DNA of 64,000 nucleotides, taken from assembly GCF_000956475.1 (NCBI RefSeq), contig NZ_JYJB01000010.1, positions 620,001 through 684,000 of the forward strand. The letters are read 5' to 3'. Source of the DNA: Microbacterium hydrocarbonoxydans (GTDB lineage: Bacteria; Actinomycetota; Actinomycetes; Actinomycetales; Microbacteriaceae). Numbering within the stretch: the first letter of the stretch is position 1; each line of letters starts with the position of its first letter. The notes beneath the pieces are model-generated. The model was given only the letters and a program-made list of their open reading frames with translations. It was not told where the DNA came from and did no database searches. Positions 58,759 to 64,000 of this stretch are shown here, one piece after another. A program made the position numbers and the translations under genes.

Positions 58759-61101
58759 TCACCGAGACGGCCGCACCGTCACCCGCAGGCTCTTCATGAG
58801 CGGCTGGTCGCTCTGCTCGCTGTAGTCGCGGTGGCCGATCAGCACGTTCATCTCGGGCATGTAGCCCGCAGCGCTTCCGCGGGGCAGATCGTAGGTCACC
58901 GCGCGGAACGCGCGCAGCGAGCGAGTGGAGCCGTCTTTCGACGTCGACACGATGTCGACCATGTCGCCGTCCGCGATGCCGCGGACCCGCATGTCGTCGG
59001 CGTGCATGAAGATGAGCTCGCGGATGTTCTTCACCCCGCGATAGCGGTCGTCGTTGGAGTAGATGGTCGTGTTCCACTGGTCGTGCGAGCGGACCGTCTG
59101 GAGGACGAGCGTCTCGGAGTCGGCCGGGATCACATCGGGCAGCGGTGCGTGCGAGAACTCGGCCCGGCCGGACGCGGTGCCGAATTCCCTCTCACGGGCC
59201 CCCTGCGGAATCCGGAATCCGTGCGGTTCGCGGACCAGCTCGTTGAATCCCTCGAAGCCGGGGAGCACCCGGGCCATCACATCGCGGATGCGGTCGTAGT
59301 CGGCGATGTACGCGTCCCACGGGGTGCGCGTGTCCGGCAGCGTCGCCTTGGCCATGCCCGCGATGATCGCGGGCTCCGAGAGCAGGTGAGCGGATGCCGG
59401 TTGCTTGCGCCCGATCGACAGATGGACCATGCTCATCGCATCCTCGACCGTCACGCCCTGCAGCCCGCCAGTCTGCTCATCCCGCTCGGTGCGGCCGAGG
59501 CACGGCAGGATCAGCGCCTTCTCGCCGTGCACCAGATGACTGCGGTTCAGTTTCGTGCTCACCTGCACGGTGAGCCGGCAGCGACGCAGACCCTCGGCTG
59601 TGAAGGCGGTATCGGGTGCGGCCAGCACGAAGTTCCCGCCCATCCCGACGAACACCTTCACGGATCCGTCGTTCATGGCCCGGATCGTCTTGACGGTGTC
59701 GAGCCCCGGATGGCGGGGCGGCTCGATCTCACACACCTCGGCGAGGCGGTCGGTCCAGGCCGGCGGCCGGTGGTCGATGCCGCACGTGCGGTTGCCCTGC
59801 ACGTTGCTGTGGCCGCGGATCGGCGAGGGCCCCGCTCCCGGGCGGCCGATGTTGCCGCGGAGCAGCAGCAGGTTCACGATCTCACGGACCGTGTCGACGC
59901 CGTGCTCGTGCTGGCTCACGCCCAGGCACCAGCTGATGACGGTGCGTTCGGAGGCGAGGTAGATCTCTGCAGCGGCGCGGATCCGGGCCTCGGACAGTCC
60001 CGACTGGCGGACGAGGTCGGGCCACTGGGTCGCCTCGACCAGCATCCGGTAGTCGTCGAACCCGTTCGTGTACCGATCGAGGAAAGCGCTGTCGAGAGCA
60101 CCCGGATCGGTCTGCGCCCTCTCGAACACGACCTTGGCCATGCCGCGGATGAGCGCCAGATCCCCACCAGGGCGCACCTGCAGGTTCATCGTGCCGGTAT
60201 CCGTGCTCTTGAAGCGAGCCATGTCGACGAACTCATGCGGGACGATCGTGCGGGTGGCCGCGGCCTCGATCAAAGGGTTCACGTGGACGACCTGCGCGCC
60301 CCGGCGAACGGCATCCGAAAGCGCTGTCAGCATGCGAGGGGCGTTGGATGCCGCATTCACGCCGAGCACGAACAGTGCGTCGCACTGCTCCCAGTCGTGC
60401 AGGTCGACCGTCCCCTTGCCGGTGGCGATAGAGGCGTTCAGCGCGCGCCCCGACGCCTCGTGGCACATGTTGGAGCAGTCGGGGAGGTTGTTCGTCCCGT
60501 ACTCGCGCACCATCAGCTGATAGAGGAAGGTCGCCTCGTTGCTGAGCCTTCCCGATGTGTAGAAGGCGGCCTCGTCGGGGCTGGCAAGTCCCCGCAGCTC
60601 GTCGCCGATCAGAGCGAACGCGTCGTCCCAGGAGATCGGCACGTAGCGATCGGTCTCGGAGTCGTAGGTCATGGGCTCGGTCAGACGGCCCTGATCCTCG
60701 AGATCGAAATCCGTCCAGTCCGCGAGCTCGGACACGGTGTGCGCCGAGAAGAACGCCCGGTCGACCCGCTTGCGTGTCATCTCCCACGTGACGTGCTTGA
60801 CGCCGTTCTCGCAGATGTCGAGCTTGAGGTTGCCGAGGTCGTCGGGCCAGGCGCAGCCGGGGCAGTCGTAGCCCGAGATCGGGTGGTTCATCTTCAGCAT
60901 CGCGAGCGGACCGGCGACGAGTTCGCGCTCGCGCAGCACCACCCGGCCGACGGATGCCGCAGCACCCCATCCCGCGGCGGGATGGCGGTACGGCTTGCGC
61001 GACCAGGGGCGATCGGTTCGCGGCCCGTAGCCGCCCTGACGCGGCTCTGCCGGGAGCAACCCGAACGCCAGTCCCTGCCGCCCCTGTTCCTCAGTGCTCA
61101 T
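58759..61101 (-). CDS. FdhF/YdeP-type molybdopterin oxidoreductase
   Basis: A 780-aa member of the formate-dehydrogenase-alpha-like family (TIGR01701 type). The N-terminal cysteines DCPGCAWPD near residue 80 mark the variant iron-sulfur region of this branch. The Mo-binding segment PDCSNMCHEASGRAL near residue 206 has Cys where FdhF has selenocysteine, and RGHSNVQGNRTCGI near residue 430 binds the cofactor. A C-terminal molybdopterin-binding domain is present. Start overlaps the fdhD stop by 11 nt. No small electron-transfer subunit is adjacent, so the physiological partner is unknown; formate is not certain. Confidence 0.9.
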   Translation of the reverse strand: MSTEEQGRQGLAFGLLPAEPRQGGYGPRTDRPWSRKPYRHPAAGWGAAASVGRVVLRERELVAGPLAMLKMNHPISGYDCPGCAWPDDLGNLKLDICENGVKHVTWEMTRKRVDRAFFSAHTVSELADWTDFDLEDQGRLTEPMTYDSETDRYVPISWDDAFALIGDELRGLASPDEAAFYTSGRLSNEATFLYQLMVREYGTNNLPDCSNMCHEASGRALNASIATGKGTVDLHDWEQCDALFVLGVNAASNAPRMLTALSDAVRRGAQVVHVNPLIEAAATRTIVPHEFVDMARFKSTDTGTMNLQVRPGGDLALIRGMAKVVFERAQTDPGALDSAFLDRYTNGFDDYRMLVEATQWPDLVRQSGLSEARIRAAAEIYLASERTVISWCLGVSQHEHGVDTVREIVNLLLLRGNIGRPGAGPSPIRGHSNVQGNRTCGIDHRPPAWTDRLAEVCEIEPPRHPGLDTVKTIRAMNDGSVKVFVGMGGNFVLAAPDTAFTAEGLRRCRLTVQVSTKLNRSHLVHGEKALILPCLGRTERDEQTGGLQGVTVEDAMSMVHLSIGRKQPASAHLLSEPAIIAGMAKATLPDTRTPWDAYIADYDRIRDVMARVLPGFEGFNELVREPHGFRIPQGAREREFGTASGRAEFSHAPLPDVIPADSETLVLQTVRSHDQWNTTIYSNDDRYRGVKNIRELIFMHADDMRVRGIADGDMVDIVSTSKDGSTRSLRAFRAVTYDLPRGSAAGYMPEMNVLIGHRDYSEQSDQPLMKSLRVTVRPSR

Positions 61102-62014
61102 CGATCATCGCCTCCTCGTCGGCTGCGGACCTCACTGAGCTCCGCGTGATCCTGATCCGCTGTGCGTGTGCGTAGACGTTCATCGTCTGCCCTCGTACGA
61201 AACCCGCGAGGGTGAGCCCAGAGCTCTCCGCGAGCTCGACCGCCAACGACGAAGGGGCCGACACCGCGGAGAGCACGGGGATACCCGCCATGACCGCTTT
61301 CTGCACGAGCTCGAAGCTCGCCCTGCCGGAGACCTGCAGAACCGTCCCGCCCAGAGGAAGTCGTCCGCTCAGCAGAGCCCAGCCGACGGCCTTGTCGACG
61401 GCGTTGTGCCGCCCCACGTCCTCGCGCAGCACGAGCATCTCCCCCGTGCTGCCGTCGAAGAGCGCCGCAGCATGAAGGCCACCGGTCTTCCGGAACGCCT
61501 CCTGTCCGGCGCGCAGCCGGTCGGGCAGCGCGGTGATCCAGCGATCGTCGATCTCGAGCGGGTCGCCTGCGACGTCGAAGCGCGAGACCGTCGAGACCGC
61601 ATCGATACTGGCCTTGCCGCACACGCCGCAGGAGCTGGTCGTGTAGAACCGCCGGGCGTCATCCGCCGTCGGCATCCGCGCTCCCTCGCCGAGGGTCACA
61701 TCGAGCACGTTGTAGGTGTTCTCATCTCCTCCGCTGCCCGGTCCGCCGCAGTGGATGGCCGAGCGGAACTCGCCTGCGCCGCCGATCATCCCCTCGGAGA
61801 CGAGAAATCCTGCCGCGAGCTCGACATCGTGGCCCGGCGTGCGCATCGTCACCGCCAGCGGCGCGCCGCCGATCCGGATCTCGAGCGGCTCCTCGACCGC
61901 GAGCGTGTCGGCACGCCGATCGGAACTCTGTCCCGCGGCGATGCGGAGTACCGGTCGTCGCGTCGTGATCCTGCCCACGATGCCGACCCTACTCGTGCCC
62001 GCCGTGTTCGTCAC
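61091..62014 (-). CDS. fdhD: Formate dehydrogenase accessory sulfurtransferase FdhD
   Basis: A 307-aa protein needed to sulfurate the molybdenum cofactor of FdhF-type enzymes. The active-site pair is in SSCGVCGKASIDAV near residue 127, and the nucleotide-binding LREDVGRHNAVDKAVG near residue 200 is clear. The start is GTG 62014, matching the family N-terminus (TSRVGIVGRITTRRP). It is directly upstream of, and overlaps, its client oxidoreductase gene. Divergent from moeA. Confidence 0.95.
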   Translation of the reverse strand: MTNTAGTSRVGIVGRITTRRPVLRIAAGQSSDRRADTLAVEEPLEIRIGGAPLAVTMRTPGHDVELAAGFLVSEGMIGGAGEFRSAIHCGGPGSGGDENTYNVLDVTLGEGARMPTADDARRFYTTSSCGVCGKASIDAVSTVSRFDVAGDPLEIDDRWITALPDRLRAGQEAFRKTGGLHAAALFDGSTGEMLVLREDVGRHNAVDKAVGWALLSGRLPLGGTVLQVSGRASFELVQKAVMAGIPVLSAVSAPSSLAVELAESSGLTLAGFVRGQTMNVYAHAQRIRITRSSVRSAADEEAMIDEH

Positions 62015-62074
62015 GATTCCCGGTGCCTGTCGACATACTCCGGGCGGACGGCGTACTCCGTGCGCGCGAGCGGA

Positions 62075-62080
62075 TAGCGT
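62075..62080 (+). promoter_or_regulatory. -10 element of the moeA transcript
   Basis: TAGCGT, 6 nt before ATG 62087 (a 13-codon ORF) and 44 nt before the moeA ATG. Confidence 0.45.
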
Positions 62081-62086
62081 TGACCC

Positions 62087-62128
62087 ATGTCGTCCTCGGC
62101 ACCCGTCTCCCGGCCTCCGCGCGCATGA
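62087..62128 (+). CDS. Possible 13-codon upstream ORF coupled to moeA
   Basis: ATG 62087 encodes MSSSAPVSRPPRA and stops at TGA 62126-62128, overlapping the moeA ATG (62125) as ATGA. A -10 hexamer lies 6 nt before it, so ribosomes would start here on a leaderless mRNA and then restart at moeA, which has no clear ribosome site of its own. Confidence 0.35.
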   Translation: MSSSAPVSRPPRA

Positions 62129-63324
62129 TCACGATCGACGAGCATCGTCTGCGGATCCTCGATGCGGTGACGCCGCTCCCCGTCGAACGCATCCCGCTCT
62201 CGGCTGCGCTCGGCCGGGCACTCGCCGCAGATGTGCGCAGTCGCTGGCCGCTCCCGCTGTTCGATTGCTCGGCGATGGACGGCTATGCGGTGCGGATGGC
62301 GGATGCCGTCGCCGGCGCCGTGCTCAGAGTGGTCGCCGACCTGCCGGCCGGCTCCTCAGAGGATCCCGCGCTGGGCCCGGGTGAGGCGGCTCGGGTCATG
62401 ACCGGTGCCCCCGTACCGACCGCTGCGGATGCCGTGGTGCCGCTCGAGCACACCGATCTCGGGACGGCGGTGCGGCAGGACGCTCCCCCGCGCATCACCG
62501 TGCTGACCGCCCCTGAGCCGGGAGCGCATATCCGGCGTGCCGGCGAGGACCGCAGGGCGGGAGAGATCGTCGTCCCGGCCGGCGCCGAACTCCGCTCGTG
62601 GCAGCTCGCGGCGATCGCGTCGTGCGGGTACGACGAGGTGATCGCGGGCTCGGTCCCGCGCGTCGCCGTGATCTCCACCGGAAGCGAACTCGTGCAGCCG
62701 GCCTCGACTCCGCGGCGCGGACAGATCCCCGAGTCGAACTCGGTCCTCCTCGCGGCCGGGATCTCCGCCGCGGGCGGGGCCGTCGCGGCCGTGCATTCGG
62801 TTCCCGACGATCCGGACGTCCTGCGTGCCGCGCTGACTGATGTGCTTCCGGCCTCCGACGTCGTCGTCCTCACCGGCGGTGCCAGCGTCGGGTCTTTCGA
62901 TGTCGTCAAAGCGGTACTGGCGCCGGAATACCGCATCCGCTTCGACAGTGTGTCGATGCAGCCGGGCAAGCCGCAGGGTTTCGGCGTGCACGAGGGGACG
63001 CTCATCTTCTGCCTGCCCGGTTCCCCGCTCGGCATGGCCGTGTCGTTCGAGATCTTCGCGCGCCCCGCACTGCGTGCGCTCGCGGGATTCCGCGACAGAG
63101 AACGGCGGCGGATGACGGCGTCCGCGAAGGGGTCGTGGCGAGTGCGCGCGGGCAAGACGCAGGTCATCCCCGTGGTTCTCGACGGGGAGGATGTGCGTCC
63201 AGCCACCGAGGGCAACGGCTTCCATCCGATCTCGTCCCTCGCCCTCGCCGACGCCCTCGCGATCATCCCGGCTGAGGTGGCCGCCGTGGCCGAGGGCGAC
63301 CGTGTGTCGGTGATGCTCCTATGA
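62125..63324 (+). CDS. moeA: Molybdopterin molybdenumtransferase
   Basis: A 399-aa enzyme inserting molybdate into adenylylated molybdopterin. Motifs include LPLFDCSAMDGYAVR near residue 52, EAARVMTGAPVPTAADAVVP, RVAVISTGSELV and VVVLTGGASVGSFDVVK with the MPT-binding PGKPQGFGV and CLPGSPLGMAVSFEIF. ATG 62125 begins MITIDEHRLRIL, which matches the family; earlier in-frame codons overlap the promoter. It overlaps mobA by ATGA, so cofactor assembly genes are coupled and lie beside their client enzyme. Confidence 0.95.
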   Translation: MITIDEHRLRILDAVTPLPVERIPLSAALGRALAADVRSRWPLPLFDCSAMDGYAVRMADAVAGAVLRVVADLPAGSSEDPALGPGEAARVMTGAPVPTAADAVVPLEHTDLGTAVRQDAPPRITVLTAPEPGAHIRRAGEDRRAGEIVVPAGAELRSWQLAAIASCGYDEVIAGSVPRVAVISTGSELVQPASTPRRGQIPESNSVLLAAGISAAGGAVAAVHSVPDDPDVLRAALTDVLPASDVVVLTGGASVGSFDVVKAVLAPEYRIRFDSVSMQPGKPQGFGVHEGTLIFCLPGSPLGMAVSFEIFARPALRALAGFRDRERRRMTASAKGSWRVRAGKTQVIPVVLDGEDVRPATEGNGFHPISSLALADALAIIPAEVAAVAEGDRVSVMLL

Positions 63325-64000
63325 TCGCCGGCGCTGGCCCGGCGATCATCGTCGCCGGGGGCCGCGCACGACGCCTCGGCGGCGCGGACAAGCCGATGGT
63401 GCCGGTGGCCGGGCGTCGGCTCATCGAGCACGCTCTGGACGCCGCAGCCGCGCGCCGACCGGTCGTGCTCGTCGGCGGCCCCTTCGAGATCGACGACGAG
63501 CGCATCAGCTGGACGCGCGAGGAGCCGCCCTTCGGCGGGCCCGCGGCTGCGCTGATCGCGGGGCTGAACGCTCTCGAGCCTGATGTCGCCGCTGAAGAGG
63601 TGCTGGTGCTCGCGGCCGATCTCCCGGACGCGGTGCGTCTCGTGCGATTGCTCGACGCGGAGCCGCTCCCTGCCGACGTCGACGGCATCGTGGCGACCGA
63701 TGCCGCAGGGCGCACGCAGTGGCTTGCGGGACGCTACCGCCTCGCCGCGCTGCGTCGCGCCGCCCGCGCGGTGGGCGACGCAGACGGAGTCTCGATGCGT
63801 GAGCTGCTCTCCCATGTGAGGCTGCGGACCGTTCCCGTCGGCGACGCCGCAGCAGATCTCGACACATGGGAGGCGATCGAGGAGTATCGAAGAGCGCATC
63901 CGACGACCGCGGAGCCGACGACCGACCAGAAGGACGACACCATGACAGAGTCCCCCTCAGACCTCGAGACCTGGGTGCTCGGGGCAGCTACGGAGCTCGG
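63321..64000 (+). CDS. mobA: Molybdenum cofactor guanylyltransferase fused to a C-terminal domain (partial at right edge)
   Basis: The reading frame is open from ATG 63321 to the end of the window (226 codons). Residues 1-195 are MobA-like: the GTP-binding loop IIVAGGRARRLGGADKPMVPV near residue 9 (shown as positions, core AGGRARRLGG), EEPPFGGPAAAL and the acidic LVLAADLPD. After a Thr/Asp linker the frame continues without a stop into MTESPSDLETWVLGAATEL, which resembles the DUF6457 domain of actinobacterial MobA fusions. An internal ATG at 63942 with AGAAGGA could also start a separate product. Confidence 0.85.
   Translation, partial: MIAGAGPAIIVAGGRARRLGGADKPMVPVAGRRLIEHALDAAAARRPVVLVGGPFEIDDERISWTREEPPFGGPAAALIAGLNALEPDVAAEEVLVLAADLPDAVRLVRLLDAEPLPADVDGIVATDAAGRTQWLAGRYRLAALRRAARAVGDADGVSMRELLSHVRLRTVPVGDAAADLDTWEAIEEYRRAHPTTAEPTTDQKDDTMTESPSDLETWVLGAATEL

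Noticed and set aside
1..64000. CRISPR arrays, insertion sequences, prophage, integron or attachment-site repeats
   Set aside because: I saw no repeated spacer pattern, transposase, integrase or direct repeats flanking a gene block; the GNAT/ABC cassette has no visible mobility signs.

Overview
The window is GC-rich DNA from an actinomycete. Gene content and style point to the Microbacteriaceae, and a Microbacterium-like genome is my inference. Features that fit are a SorC-linked glpDFK operon, ddl/gpsA/plsC/murA/leuDC in one run, a MobA fused to a small C-terminal domain, and many GTG and TTG starts. At least ten genes also start 6-7 nt after a TANNNT -10 hexamer, which implies leaderless transcripts. 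It is mostly chromosomal core. I see no insertion sequence, phage, integrase, attachment site, CRISPR array or rRNA. The only RNA gene is tRNA-Glu(CUC) at 49276-49348. The only stretch over 300 bases without a conventional gene is 17250-17763, which holds a promoter, a 37-codon ORF with a perfect Shine-Dalgarno (SD), and small hairpins.

Layout. 1-4461: a truncated SorC-type regulator divergent from glpD-glpF-glpK, with a perfect 14-bp palindrome between them. 4469-6394: LysR regulator divergent from an EamA exporter. 6401-9735: ffh, a sigma-like factor coupled behind a membrane protein, and a TetR regulator. 9826-11465: lipB-lipA. 11560-17249: a small acidic protein, ftsY, a hydrolase, and smc. 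17367-22304: an accessory-looking cassette of a 37-aa peptide ORF, a 92-aa protein, two paralogous double-GNAT proteins and a MacB/FtsX-like ABC transporter. 22338-23854: unknown protein, cupin and carboxymuconolactone-decarboxylase-like protein. 23868-28954: mutM, rnc, rpmF, yceD-like, coaD and recG on the minus strand. 29006-31267: rsmD, thiL, DUF3515 lipoprotein and a small membrane protein. 31277-37736: ddl, gpsA, acyltransferase, murA, leuD and leuC, the last preceded by a leucine leader peptide.

37818-40426: a MetY-like PLP enzyme coupled to a flavin-dependent monooxygenase, probably sulfur scavenging. 40452-42288: TerC and a YqhA-family protein. 42350-48733: two sigma-factor/membrane-protein pairs around an ArsR-MFS pair and an acyltransferase-3 protein. 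48778-51025: lipoprotein, tRNA-Glu, MBL-fold protein and a phosphotransferase. 51052-54934: pepN divergent from a MarR-HAD operon with twin operators. 54988-58743: topoisomerase IB, a membrane protein, an MFS transporter and a membrane-anchored protein. 58759-64000: molybdenum enzymology (FdhF-like oxidoreductase, fdhD, moeA, mobA fusion).

The items most worth following up are the 37-aa peptide/GNAT/ABC cassette, the leucine leader upstream of leuCD, the twin MarR operators, and the switch of coding frame at the 3' end of the cupin gene.
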